Below are positions 26,401 to 41,400 of a stretch of 64,000 nucleotides of DNA, piece after piece. Within the stretch, counting starts at the first letter, position 1, and each line of letters begins with the position of its first letter. The DNA lies in the NCBI GenBank assembly GCA_002633025.1, contig NMRB01000469.1:10595-74594 (forward strand). The letters run 5' to 3'. The notes beneath the pieces were generated by a model, which did not search any database, was not told the origin of the DNA, and saw only the letters and a program-made list of their open reading frames with translations. The translations under genes were made by a program, and so were the position numbers. The stretch is from Notospermus geniculatus. Its lineage: Eukaryota > Nemertea > Pilidiophora > Heteronemertea > Lineidae.

Positions 26401-29400
26401 AGTACAACTAATAATCCCTGCAATTTGCAAGTGCACAGCTTTTCCGTTTTCCCAAGGATCACAACTCAAATTCCTCAAGTGACGAAAATGAACAGCCCCT
26501 TTCTTAATCTATGCAGGGACCCAGGGCCTCATTTCAGGCACATATTGTCTGTGTAGGCATTCAGCTTCAGGGTTTCCAAATTGCTCCATGGCGAGATTGG
26601 GTCAGACTTTAGATAACATAGTTTTTTATAATTTGTGAAACAATGTTGAAAATTACCATTAAAATGTAATTCCGTTACCGGAGAATTGCCCTGATTTGTC
26701 TCTCCAATCAAATAAATAACTCATCATACAGACATTTCTACATGTACCATTCAACATTCAAATTAAAACAGGGGACATTTGACTCAGGACGTTTTCACTG
26801 GAGTTTCAGGGGCGTTTTGGAATTGAGACATTTTGACTGGCTACCAAAATAGCGGCACAATTGAGCAGGTGACCATAGTACATGAGGATCCCATGGGGCA
26901 CTGGCATGATTTGAAAACCCTGGGGATTGAAAAGAAAGCATGGGCAGAACAAGCTACAGGAGAATTGCGAGGTGACGGGCGAGAGGTATGCAGTTAATAT
27001 AGAACCAGAATTGAAAGGAACAATCAAATCTCTCACAAACAAATCTGTGAACAAAACAGGCCTGGGATTTCCCATCATCTTCAAACTACTTGTAAAGCCT
27101 AGCTCACACTGGTGGCGCAGTGCGATGTGGTGCGATGCATTGAAATGAAATGGTCCATGGACCATGTGCCCACCTGTGGGTGAATGTACCAGAAGAACAG
27201 ATGACAATATTGTTTGTTCACTTTTAGCCACCTAGTGGCTAAGCCAAGAATCGAATTGGACCGAAACTTGGTGTCATTGGTCATCTGACCTAGGGGAATA
27301 TATACACCAAGTTTCAGCCAAGAAACATGACACCTAACAGCAAATTTTTTAACTCTGCCCTCTGTGGCCTTGAAAAAAATGTCAAATCAAAAACCGCATC
27401 CTCTTGAAGAGGCTTGCGGCTAAGATCATACAGTCACTCTGTGTGCACATTGGTTGAAATTTTCTGACATTTCTTTTCTAAGACACGTCCACTTCAGCTA
27501 AAACAATGCATTGTTGAACAGGCTATGGTGGCTACTTTCAACTTCTGTCAATCAGTGCTGACATCAAGAGGGCTTTCAACTCAACAAACTTTCTGGGCCC
27601 ATAGCCTATTCATGAAACCTTAGTTGGTTGCTAATGGTGTACATTGGCCTGTACAAACTGGGTGATTTAGGGCCGATTTCACAAAGGGTGTTTAAGACTT
27701 AGATGCGTGTAGCTTCGTCAAATGCATGGTGGAAGTGTGTGCATTTGGTGAAGTTACACGCGTCTAAGTCTTAAACACCCTTTGTGAAATCGGCCCTTAG
27801 TAACAAACTAAGCCTAGCAAGGTTTTATGAATATTTTCATTGTAGCCTACACTCGTCACTCCAACGCAAATGTCAAGTTCGCTTTGAAGTTTCTCGCAAG
27901 ACCTAAAAACAGTTGACACAATCAGGCTATACCGTGCCTGTACATTCCCCTGTACAAAATGTAGGCCGAATTTTTCAAAAACTTTTAACTTCTTTAAAAA
28001 ACTTTTAATAGAAAAAAATCAGCCACATTCATGCTGAACACACATAACTCAATATATTCAGAAGGATTTTGAATTTTTTTCCAATGCTTAATTTGTACAC
28101 AATTCTGCAGAAAATGTTATGTGGTCTCACAAACTTAACACACAATCACGATATAGCGTGATTGTGTCAACTGAAAAAGGCGCCCATCCGTGATCCACGG
28201 GAGAGTTTTCTTGCACAAGTGGGCTCTCTATGGGCAACTCAAATGCGAGTCATTGTTCGTGTCATTGGTCCTAGCATAAGCCGAGAGGACACAAACAATG
28301 GTGAATTGCCCATTGTGAGCCAACATCTGCGAGAAAAAACTCTCAGGTGGATAGGTGTCTTAACACATTGTATTTTCTCGCTCAACCAATTGAGAATTGA
28401 GGCCAGAATTGAGGCCAGATTCGCTGAATAGCATTCGGAAAATCAGACGCCTGTGACCACTGACTGTTGCGTATGTAGGCCCAGGCCTACAGTACACAAC
28501 ACCGCCGTCAGTCAGTTGCCTTACGGGCGGCTAAAACTCAGCTTGACCTTCAGAGGGGGTTTTACATCAGTTTCAGCCCCTAAACGTTGGGCCTACCGGT
28601 ATGTATGTTTCCATGCACTTTGGTCATTACTTAGCCTAACTTTGGAGGCATTTGGCTTGGCAATTCCTCCAAGACTCAACACAGACTTCCTACATTTCCT
28701 GGTATTATTAGGGTAACCAGCGTAGTTTAATCACCCTTAGTATCCTTCATGCCATTTGCCCCTCCTCTTGTTTGTCTTGCCCCTCAGTCTTCTTCAGCAT
28801 GCCTTGCATTCCCAGTGCCCCTTGGCCAATACGTCCAGCATAATTTCCCATTGCCATTACCCTTTGCGTTTGGCCATCACACTCCTTTCCCACTGCCTTG
28901 TCCATCACACCCAGCAGTTTGTCTATTCACACTGCTCTTTGGTCATCACACCCTGTATTCACATTGTATTTTATTGGTCCAGTGATCCCCTACTGATCAG
29001 CGTCCAACAACTAGAACTAACATTCTCTTTGCAGATACAAAGATGGCTACCAGCATACCATCTGAAGTGATGCCTTCCACCAATGCTTGTGTTGTTTGTC
29101 TAGAAAAGGCAGAACGTCTTAAAGTCGTAGGTTTGTGCCGACATGCATTCTGTGAACCGTGCTTGACCAAGCATCTGAAAGATGCCAAAGAAGTCTTCCC
29201 TTGTCCTTCATGCCAGAGCGAGTGCCCCATTCCCTCCGATGGTATTGCCGGTTTGGAAGACCTTATTTCGTCAGAAGATGCATCTTCTGTGGCCCTAACA
29301 ACATCAGAAGACATCCAAAACAGTGTCGATGATGCTGAGGTTCCTCCACAGAACTGTTCCGTTTGTGACACACTGAAAGTGACTTCTAATCGAGCTGTAT

Positions 29401-32400
29401 CATTCTGTGACAAGTGTGAAATGTTCTTTTGTGAGGAATGTGGCGATGCGCACAGGAATAATACTGCAATTAAAGGCCACGTATTGAGAGCAATTGGAGC
29501 TGCTACGTCTGACAGCAGTGGAATTTGCACACAGCATGGACGAAGTTTGAAAATGTTCTGCAGGCCTTGCGGGATCCCTTGCTGTGGCCTGTGCGTCCAC
29601 TGTAACCATCGTGATCACGAGGTCTGTTCAGTCAAAGATATGATCGATGCAGCTGCCACTGAACTTGGACAAGTGCTGAAGTTCGCAAGTGACATCATTG
29701 GTGATCTCGGCATTAAGGAATCGGGGACGTTTTCAGCAAGGAGAGCCAAGTTGGATTGGAAGGAGGCTGTGACTCATGCTGTGGAAGAGAAGGCTGAACA
29801 ATGCATAGATAACATCTTACAACAGAAGGCAAAGCTTCTGAAGATAGTTGATGAAGACTGCAACACATCTTCAGAAGAGCAATACCTAAGAGATGTGGCG
29901 AGATTCCGTGGTGAGTTCAGACCAAGAATTGAAGAGGGGACAAGGTTGCTCATCAATACTGCAGCTGATCTCAACCATCTCAAACTGTTGAACGATATGA
30001 AAGCCAACATCGAGGATGATTTCGCAACCAGATTTTATTCATTGGGCACAGCGCCAGAGAGGCCAGAATATCGCCCAACTAGAGGCTCATCTGATTCCAT
30101 CCTTCATTCACGCAAGATTTTTAAAGAAGAGAGCTACCCTGTCCGCAGTATCGGCAGAATGGTGGATGATCATTTTTCACGTGCTGAGAAGTTGCATGAT
30201 CTTCAACTGCCAGCAGACAGCAACATCCAAGAAATACGTTGCTTGGGCAAGTTTGGGTACGCTGTCGTCTGCCAGAGTGGTTCAAAAGAACCACATTATA
30301 TGATGATGATCTTCGACGCGGATGGTAAGTTTGAGAGAGCGGAACACGACCTACCCGCCGTGTACGGGATGGATGTTGATGCACATGACAAAATTGTCTT
30401 ACTCTTATCAGGAAAGTCTGTTTATATGTTCTTATTAAAGGTGTATGATACCACTGGCAGGAATGCAGAATCCAGTCAAGAATTCCTACAACATAAACCA
30501 CTCTCCATGGCTATATCCCTGGAAGGTTGGTGTAACATTTTGTGTGAAGGCCCAGGTGACATGCGGCATATCAATGTGGTGGATTTGAAGGGGAATGTCC
30601 TGCAAACTGCCAAAATTGCCTACGAGGGAATCCACGATCACTCTCGAATAGCCTGCATTGGGAACACCATTTATACAATGGGATCATCATTGATTGGTGT
30701 CTTTAGATATAATGCGCCAGGCAAAATAACTTTGCTCAAAACTCTTCAACTGCCCTCATACGGTGCCTCTGACATAGCCGTAGATTTTTTTCACAACATT
30801 TTTGTCTTGATGCGTGACCAGGTGAATCACTGGCCATGGAGTGTGCACAGGCACACATCACCAACTCAAAAGCTTCAGCCGAGTAGATTGACCGGGTCAT
30901 CCAGTGGAAAACGAATTCACTTTCAGAGTCACAAGTTATTGATAGCTGGTACTCATACTGTCACTATGTACAGGTTGCGGTGAAATTATTTAGTAGTCAA
31001 AATAGTTCATGCCCATGAAGGGTATAAATTGGACACATGGTTTCACTTTCAAGATACATTAGGGGAAGAATGTGAAAATACATGTATGTGCACTTCTCAT
31101 GGAACAGGCAGCATCTGCTCAAGGAATCGCAACTTGAGTCAGGTTAACTACGAATGGGTTCATGTTCATGTTTTGTCATTGCGTAGAAGTTGAACATGTT
31201 CAACTCACTGACCATTCTTCAATGTACACTCATGGCCAAAAGTAAATGGACAGCAGTTTATCTTGAATATCTCCAAACCAATGGGGTGGAGAAAATTGAA
31301 TCCGACATATGTAGTAGTAAATTTTCCTGGCTATCTAATGGTATCAACGTCGAAAAAATCCGCTGAAAACCGCATTTGACAGAAGGAATTTTGTAAATGT
31401 ATGTTTTTTGCTACTTTTTTATTTGCAGGATTTCATTCAAAATTTTTATATCACTGTGTTCTACTCATCGAGGCCTTTCATAATATATCCTGAAATTTCA
31501 AATATTCCGTGTAGAAATGTGATTTTGGGGCACTTTTATCNGTAGTAATGTAAAAACATATTCATATATAATATCCTTTCCTCACATTTGACCTCAGTGA
31601 CCTAGAAAAGTAGGTCAAATAAAAAACCTGTTATATGTTATGTATCCTCTTTGGGTACACCTACATGTATGATTAAAATTTGGAGACGATACTTTGGTTT
31701 TAGCCACCTGGTGGCCACGTCAAGAATCGAATCAGACCAAAACTTGGTATCATAGGTCAGATCAATAGCCCCAGCAGTTACGAAACGTGCCCTGCTAACG
31801 AACGACGGACGCTACACCATCGTAAGAGCTCACCACACGTGAGCTAAAAATTGCCAAGCGGTGTAAGTTTTGACATAACGCGACGCGGTTGCATGCAGTG
31901 GTCATGATTGGCGGAAATGACATTATTTGAATCCTCACACAGCAGGGGATTCGACGCGGAAAAATACTGCAGGAATGATCGGTGGCGGTCCTCGTCGCGT
32001 CCTAGCACTTCTTACCTTACCGAATCACGTTGCACCGCAAGTGTGAACAGCTATAAGCTTAAAAGAGCACAGTATTGCCACTTTTTCTCGACAGCCGGCG
32101 CCACCGCACCACTCTCCAACCAAGGGACTAACTACGTTGTCGGCGAATTGACCCGATTTACTACATACATTTTGTAATGCATTTTTGTAGTTCGTTTTGC
32201 CACCACTAGGTGGCTCCCTCTACGTCGGCAGTCAAATAATGCCTTAGAGATCCAATACCATCCTCCTTTAACAGTGGGCGCGATCAGGCACGAAAAATTT
32301 TGCACTGTGAACAAGGCTTTAGTCTGATGGCAGGAACTCCTTTGGGCCTAGCCAACTCAATGAAGTATGGGGTAGACACTTCTCCACACTATACTTAGGG

Positions 32401-35400
32401 GCAGTTAGTTTAGACTGAGAGATACATGTACCAACAGCCAAAGAGTGATGTAGTTTGTTGGTTAGTCCCTGCCAAGACTTTGAAAACCTACACTGGCAAT
32501 ATGGAACACGTGATTTTGATTACAAGTGCAATTAGCCATTCATCTGACTCAATGTTAACCAGCAAAAACATGCACAACATGCAGTAATCAGCGCCCTCTA
32601 GCCAAAGAAACTGAGCCTAGCCAATCACGACAAATTGATTACCGTCCAAGGATGAATCGTATGCGGCAAAGCCAATCAGACACGTCAGATGCAAGATTAG
32701 CGCAGTTAAAATGGTGACCACAGGTCCTGGTCATGACAAGCGACCAGGTAAACCTGGTACCCACCTGGTCTTTCGACGTGGACGATTTTGCCTTCTTCAG
32801 TTTACTCTTGCAGGCATCCAAATCAAGTCGCTTGGTTTCCAATATTTTTCGTTCTTTCTGAAATTTTCAGGGAAACAATTAAGCAAATTGGAAATAACAG
32901 ACACATGATATCAGCCAAGGTTGGCCTCACACCGCCACACCCATGGGGTCATATAGAGATTCTTCACTGAGGTCATATTTCCATGACGACACGACGACGC
33001 CATACTGGTCAAGCGGCATCATGGCATAAACACACCATCAACACACACATCGTTGACATCAAAATATCATGACGTGACAGTGTTGACGTTGTCGCCGGAC
33101 ATCTGACGGCCAACATGGCCGATTCTGTGCAGTCACATGCAGACCGTTGTGATGTCAGTGAAGAACCTCTATAGAAATCAGGCACCCCCTAGTGAGGGTC
33201 AAAATTTTGACCTCAACTCAAGATTCATGAGATACTCTCAGCAACACCAAAATTCGGTAAGGCCACATAAAAAAAGAAATCTGGTGATCGTCCCCGCCTG
33301 ACCCACGAAAACGGCCCCGACCTCGATTTTTTTCAAAAAAAAATTTTTTTGAAAAAAAATTTTTTTGAAAAAAAATTTTTCACCAAATTTTTTTTTTCAT
33401 CAAAAATAACTTTTTCTCTATTTCTTTTCCAAAAAAACGTTCAAATTGCCCTCTTACATATATTTTGACCATTGACATCACTTGTTGTTCAGTTCATATC
33501 GCACCTGGGATACAAAGGATGCGATTTCAAGGCATTTGGTTGTTACCATTGACTCATTCTTCATGCCAATTCACTGTAAAAATTTTTTTTTTTAAAATCC
33601 TCCCCCTACCCACCTCTCCCAGAGAAAAGGACGATCACCATTTTTTTAAAATGTGGCCTAAGGCTTGCTCGATCGTGAGATTTTGGTGATACCGACCTGT
33701 AGTGTTTTCATGTCACTATCGAGGAAGTTGCGTAGAGGCTGGAGGAAGTTAGAGGCAGCAGCAGATTCAAAGTCTCTTTGTGTAATTCCTATTTTCATTT
33801 CTGCCTGGCCGCATTTTATTAGTGCAGTCCCTGAAAAAAGACAGAGTGCAAATTTATAATATCTTGATTGAGATTTCCAATGCTGACACAATCATGACAA
33901 AAGTTGGCTTCCTGCAATAAAACGTAACTGCTGAGACGGCCCCTAACATACCTACAAATCTCCTTCAGTGCAAAAATACCTGCCGAAATACTCCCATACA
34001 ATACAAATATGATAATATCTGTCCCCCACTGCAAACATAACCACTACTGAGATGCCCCCCAGCACACTGCGACTGTCCCCCACTGCACAAACATAACTGT
34101 TCAATGGCCCATATTAAACAAGGCGTCCATTAGTACCCTGCGAGTAGTCCAAACAATCTCTGATCTCCAATCTCACTCCTGATAGTGCGGTTGAAAACGG
34201 AAGTGGCCGTTGAAATTCTATTAGGGGCGCTGCGATCGTGCGAGATGTGAAATCGGTGTTTATTACGACGAGATGCCCCCAATTTGACACAACTTTCCAT
34301 CAGTCACTGCAGCTACACATAACCTCTGAGATGGCCCCAATCATCCCAACTAGTTCCAGCCGACATAATCAATTCATTCCAAGCAATTTGTCGTCCCCTG
34401 GGACAATCCTATCTATCTCGGGGAGTGTACTCGTAGAAGTTACACATTTACAGCGAATAAACCCGGGTTAGTGTATGTCATGCGTTTATAGTGTTCCACA
34501 TCCAACAGGGTGTGACCAAATTAATTCTCTCGACTGCATCAGCCACCAGACAGTCGTAGTCAATTTGAGGGGCATAGCTAGCCTTTATGGGCGGGGGGGG
34601 GGGGGNNNNNNNNNNNNGGCAAAGTTGATTGAGTCTGGAGGGCAAGGTGCATGCAATGGGAGGGGGTCTGGTGGTCCTCCCCAGAAAAAATTGAAAATCT
34701 AGATCCTCTCAGATGTATTTTCCCCACATTTGACACCACAATAACTTGGGTTAAAGAGGGTAAATGACCCTAAAGAGCAAAAATTTGTTTTGTCCCTTTT
34801 TGCTCTGGCGGCATTTGCCCCTGCCCCTCCCCCCTTGCTAGCTCTGCCCCTGAATTTGTTAAAAAGGTGACCCAGATCATACTAATCTTGACAAATCAAG
34901 GCCTATGGTCACTTCACCCTCCGACTATTTTGGAAAACAGCTCACTTGAATTTGCCGAGGATGAAATAGTCAATAGCAGGAAAGGATGTTTGAAGAATTT
35001 TGTTCTTAGTTTTGACCTAATCAGGGCTGATCTGGCACCAACACTTCCAGAAAGGGGTGCATGATCCCCATTTGGTAAAAACCAGCCAACTACAAATGGT
35101 CAAATGGCATAATTTATGATGACTGCCATTTGATGACACTCTTAACCCTTTCGTTACGGTGGGGCCTGGTCACCGGGTCATCCAAACACCCCCGAAATTT
35201 ACGTGGGACCTGGTCACCGGGTCCTGTATAATGGAAGGTTTAACCCTTTCACTGCGTCAGCCATTATTACGTAATGCCACGCAGTGCTGCGCCTCAGTTC
35301 GTCCGTGGAGGCACCTCCCAACGGCGCCAAAACAATTCAAAAGTGTCGCCATCTATTGGTTCCTGATCAAACTAATTTTTCCCAAGTGCGTATACCATTT

Positions 35401-38400
35401 TTAAAGCTGCTACGGCCAGTGTGTGACAAGTATCAAAGCTGAGGGGCATGACGTGCACTGCACGTCACCTGCACGGGACTGCGCATGTGCCATGACGTGT
35501 ATTGCACGTCAAACGCACCGAAAGGGTTAAGTTAGAACAGATTTTCGTTAAAACAGGGATAAAGCATGTACATGTATGGGCCTCCGTAAGCTGGTGACCA
35601 TACATGCCAGTAACGAAAGGGTTAAATTGGCTGAAGAAGTCTGTAACAGGGGCGGATCCAGGATTCTGGTAAAGGGGGGCACAGAAGTCCACAGGGGGGG
35701 GGGGGCAAGCTGAAGCGAAAGTGGTTGCAGGGCCGTGTTTTGATGTTGCAGGATACTTTTTCATGCAGGACCTTATTTTGATATTGCAGGATATTTTTTC
35801 ATGCAGGACACTAATGTATTTTAGTGTTGCAGGAGAAAAACTTTTCACCAAAGGCGCGAAGCCATGGCAGGGGGGTCTGAAATCTGGAAGGCCGTTGGTG
35901 TGATTTCCCAGCATCTGAGGGACAAATTATAAGGCAATTCTGTGGCACTTTGAAAAAGGGCAATTTTTCTAATGTTGTCACCGAAAAATAGGGGGGGACA
36001 CAGGCCGGGTTTGCCCCCTGGATCTGCACCTACATGTATCTAAAGTACATGTACTGTTGGAGGAAACAGGGCTATAGCCAGGTACATGTATACCTGCATT
36101 TGGTGGAGTTTACCTGGTCTGTAAACACGACAGCTACCAGGGAATATGGACTCGTGCCAGGAATGCCGACCAGATGGCCACATCGATCTCGTATTCCTAA
36201 CACGCCACAAACATTGATTTTGCGACTTCATACGATGTGAACTAAGATGGTGCCCTGGGCTTTTTATGACCAAGTCTGTTATGGATCTAGTCGATACGGG
36301 AACGTGGCAGTTGCATGGGTCAGATCAGGCATAAATGATTGTGATAATGATGATGATGAATTGAGACTGATACAAGTTTCACAGCAGGGGCGTCTGGCAA
36401 ATGATTCGGGCAAAAAACAGAGACATGATCGCAGACGAGGACTCCCTGGAAATTTAGGTGAGGCGGGGCATCTAAGACAGAGAGGCGCCTCCCCTACTAC
36501 GGCAGACCATGCTGTTAGTAGCGTTATAAACCTGATAAATCATGGTTAAGCCTGCCGCACACAAGTACAATTCTGTCTCCGACGTTGCCTCCATAGGAGT
36601 TTTTTGTCTCAGCATCCTGTCACCGCACACGGTGCATCAGCCGCCGCACACGATGGCAAATTAGTCTCCTGTAGATGCGGCGTGACGTAATTTCATCATG
36701 TTTGATCTGCGTTGGAGGCAAAAAAATCTGTACTCCGCCTCTGCCTCCGACCACCGCACACGATGACATTTGCACGTAGGAGGCAAAAATCTCCATAGTT
36801 GGAGACAAAATTGCACTCGTGTGTGGCCCGCTTTACAGAGACAAACATTGTTTTGTTAGTGCAGTCACCATTTAAGCAACAGCATCATTATTACTGCATC
36901 CAAACTACATTTACATTAATGTAACGTCAACAATTATTAAGTCATGTCAATGCAAATTAAACCCAGGACATTTAAGCGAATGGCTCGCGGGGTTTGTTGT
37001 GGCGCCATGACAGTTGGTCATCGATATCAAGCACCATTTTGAGAAAAAGGCAAAAGAAGGATTTTAGTTTAATGGGAAATGTATTAGACAGCCAAAGTTC
37101 GGAGGCGTATTCTGCAAAATCTGCCGCTTCAAAATCAATGGGAATAGTACAAAATGTACATCTTGACCTACTGAATTTGAAAACGTCATTAACCCATTTT
37201 AACAAATTTTTACTGGAACCTCGTCCCCAGTGTTTACATTCGCATATTTGCACAGGTGTTGCATATGGCTGGGGCACGGCTTTGTCTGGAGGCTAGATTC
37301 ACTCTCTATGGAAGGTACCACCAACAATGTAAACAAACCCCGCGAGCCATTCGCTTTTAAGATTGGTACCACAGCCACTATTACACCAGCCATTTCGTTA
37401 TCAATTATTTATCATACCAAGAAAATCTCACCTCAGCTTGTCTGGGTTTGGTTGAGTGTACCAGGGCAGCTGGTTATAAATCAAACACAAGTGAGACACA
37501 TGGCTTCAAGTTACGTACTTATCAGGCTCTCAAACCATTCTCCAAGTCCACGATGTGAGCGTACTGTGTTGTAATTGGCAATTACTACATACATGTACAA
37601 CAGAAACAGGTAGCTAAAAAGCCATCTCCGGGCATGTACAGGTTGCAAATCAGGGTGCAAATTCGTCAAACCCAATCAAACTGCCATGAAATGTCATTTG
37701 TGGAGCCCTGATAGTCACCGAGTGGTTGTCACGTCCGCTCAGCAAACGGCAGGTCACAGGTTTGAATTTGTATTTCTTTTATACGTCAGGGCCGACGCTA
37801 TAGCATTATTGGCCCTGGTAAGTACGGAGGAGGCCATCACAAGCTACTCATGTTCCTCACTTGGATGGGGTCTTTTACTTGCCCTTGCAAAGACACAAGG
37901 TACAAGGCACCACAGCTTACTGTCCCATGCGACGGACTGAAGAGCCGAGAATTAAATCCCATATATGGCCCGGGCTGGATTCGAACCCGGGACCTGCCGC
38001 TTGCTAAGCTGGCGTGATAACCACTACTACACTAGGCTATCAGGCTCCTTATGAAATGTCATTTGTGGAGCCCCGATAGCCGCCGAGTGGTTGTCACATC
38101 CGCTCAGCAAGCGGCAGGTCCCGGGTTTGAATCCAACCCGGGCCCTATAGGATTTCATTCCCGGCTCTTCACATCCATCCAGTGTGTCTGCCATGCAGGA
38201 TTTTTTAGGGGGGACAAAGAGGAAATTTGACAGAATTCTTGGTCAAAAACACAAATTTTGACTTTTTTTGACTTTTTGAGGAGGGACATACCCCGCTGTA
38301 CCCCCTCTGGCCGAAACACTGCCATTGCATGGGACAGTACGCTGATGGTGCCTTTTACCTTGTTTCTTTGCAAGGGCAAGTAAAAGTAAGGAACATGAGT

Positions 38401-41400
38401 AGCCAATAATGCTATGGCTTCGGCCCTGACAGAAAAATCTGTGCATGCAATCTTTCAATCTCTCAGGTTTAACAGAGAAATTCCTCCGCCCTACAAAGGA
38501 TGTCCAAGCAACAGTTACAATCACTATGGTCTGCCTCGGTCAATAAACAACACTCGCACCAAATAGTAGAGATTTCAAATTGAAAACATGTTACAGCCAC
38601 ACAGACTAATGGGCTGTGTCCAGGGGCGGTGGCTTAATGTCAAACAAAAACACCAGTATATCAAACGTGGCCATTTTTCGCAATTTTTTGTTTAACGGTC
38701 CCTTGAGCAAACTATGCAGACACACTGTCAATTGGGGTGATCATACACAACCATGCAGCCAAAAAAACACCAGCATATCAGAATTGCCGAACTAGCAGCC
38801 AAGTAATTTCGCCAGCTGTGGCCAAGCATTGGAATTGGAATTTCTGGGCAAAAAGCCAGGGTTCTGCCCAGGACTGAACGAGTGCCAGTCGGAACAATCT
38901 GCGGGTGCCCTCCCCCAGAAAAATTTGAAATCTAGACTTGCTGAAATGCAATTTCCTGGCACATGAGAGTTGAAATAATGAGCTCATTTGGCCTCAAAAT
39001 GACCCTGATCCACTCTATTGCAACTGAGGCAGCCCGCCGTTGTCGTTGTTGTTGGGTGTCGTTGGTCATAACTGTGTCAGGAAGCTCCGCCGGGAAGCAC
39101 ATTCGGTGAATGGGGGAACAGAAAGTAAATTCAGAAGTGTGCGTGGCGGGCATCTCTCGTGGCACACTTCATTAGTTCTGATGGTCGGAAAATACTCTTT
39201 TTAGGCCGAGTGCCAGTTGGCATTTCTGTGTTCTGGACAGGGCCGTCCGGCGCCGACCACAAGGCTCAAAATAACTTTTTTTACTTTTGTAGCAAAATTG
39301 CCAATCAAGGGTTCCACTTGATTCGCAATTTTGGTACTTTGTGTAGCAACTTTTTTGTCCATTCAACATGTTCAACAGCAGAAGCCATCTTGCATGGCTG
39401 TTGATGTCAACCTCGCACACAACAACACTCACTCATGCATGGCGAACATACATGTACTGTGACTCGTGTGTAACAATCATGAAAGCGAGGTTTGGTTGGT
39501 GTTGATAGTTGCCAATGAACTATGTACTGACTGACTCCTCGACGGTCGCTGCTGGCCAGCCACGGCTGTCTCTACTTGAAAACGATGTGTAGCAATTTTG
39601 CAAATGTACCTCCTCTGCCATATCGCACTTTCTGATTTTTCTGTCGCAAATTGCGATGCGATATCGCTTATTTTGAGCCTTGGACCAGCAGCGGCAGAAC
39701 CCTGCAACATGCTCTTGGGTGTTGAGAACCGAACAATGAAGCTGTGCGGGCCTAACAATTCATTGTACAATCATATTAGATGACAATCAATATTCCGCAC
39801 ATCCATCCCAGCATTCATTAGCCAGTGACAGCTGGCTGCACGTTATATCTATATCTGTAGACCGCAATGTGTACACAGTCCAATAGAAACTGTGCATTGT
39901 TTATTGTCAAGGTAGGGTGAAACAGATCAGAAATAACACACAATGGATACGAGTTTGAAATTGACATGCTACTGTTGCATGATGAGACACAAATTGAAAT
40001 CTAACATCATTATGTGCATCTAGGCCTCCACAATATTCTTCTGAAACAATGGCCCTTGTCACCTCACGTTTGGGGTCGACTCCCAGGTATAACTACATGT
40101 GATTTGAGTCCTGATTCACTCAGTTGTGTATTGACTGTACGCACGCTGGTCACCCAAACTAGGTAGTGATCCGATCGTGCTCAACGTTGCTTAAGGTCGA
40201 TCTATAGTCATTGGGTTTTCCCCCAAACAAGTGCATTCCAAGCGACCCACTGGTGCGAAACTGAATGAATCATAATGAATAATAATCGCCTCTACTCTGT
40301 TCGCCAATTTTAGGCCGCGTTAGCGCTGAAATAGATTTTATTGTTGTCAGTCAATTATAGGCCTTGGCATTCAATGGTCCGCTGATTTGCCCACGTAATA
40401 TTTGGAAACGCACTATAGTGAACGTGTGTTGCAAATAGTAAACAAACCCACGTGAAGAATAAAGTTTCAAACTTTCGAGCAGTTTTTCTCCCACTTTTAT
40501 AAACATTTTTCAAACTTTGAAAATGGAAATGTGTTGTTCACCAAATGGAGCTTGTCCGTATAACAGCCGATTCTGGGTTTTTGAAGTAGATGGCCGCGAA
40601 ATTCACGAAACAAAGAAAATTATGTGGAGTAAAAGCTAAACTTTGTTAATTATAAGCATAATTAACATTTTTTTTAAAAATCTGCGGTTATACCGACATG
40701 CGCTAGGTATGGCTGCGTCTTTTTCAACAGAGTTTGCTTCGATGCGACATAGCATGTTGGCGTAAAATTGCTCAAGGAAATTTTTTCGGCCTTTCCAACA
40801 AAGTCATTTTTCTGGGCAATCCGGAAATAGGATCCAGTTATTTAGCGTGAAAGTTCACTTAGATAGTTCATACGTAACGTACCGTACCAGAAATGGTTTT
40901 GTAATCATTGTTATCAATGAATTATCACGAATTTAAGTTGGGCAGTTCGGCGCCACGCAATGGGTATAGATCGACCTTAACTTCTAGCTCTGACGCCAAC
41001 GCACTAACCACTAGGCCATAAAGGAAATCCTCCATGGCCGGTGGGTTAAAGCCTTGCCATATATAGTAGCTGCAAGGGGTTCAATGCACCTTCTCCCCTT
41101 TGGAGAGAGATGACTCATCCTCGAGTCACTTAGCACCACTCTGCGTCTCAGTGCCGAACTACATTTACACATTTTCCAAATTCAACTGGGAAGGTCGCCT
41201 GATGTATTGTAGGCGCCGGTCACCTCATCCACGTAGTGATTGCGCTCTACGTTGCTTAACTTCTAGCGCCGAGGCCAACGCACTAACCACTAAGCCATAA
41301 AGGAAATCCTCCATGGCCGGTGGGTTAAGCTGTGCCACATAGACTCTAAAGGCCTGAACCCACTGCTCAGCTGCGTTTTCCCGCCGCGGTTTTATCACTG

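Noticed and set aside
26806-27231. A 141-codon minus-strand open frame
   Set aside because: No homology recognised; the same stretch is partly a dispersed repeat and has an overlapping plus-strand frame.
34475-34702. A 75-codon open frame
   Set aside because: It runs through an assembly gap and a poly-G run.
35465-35914. A 149-codon minus-strand open frame
   Set aside because: Spans the end of a TTAACCC element and a GGGG-rich repeat; no domain.
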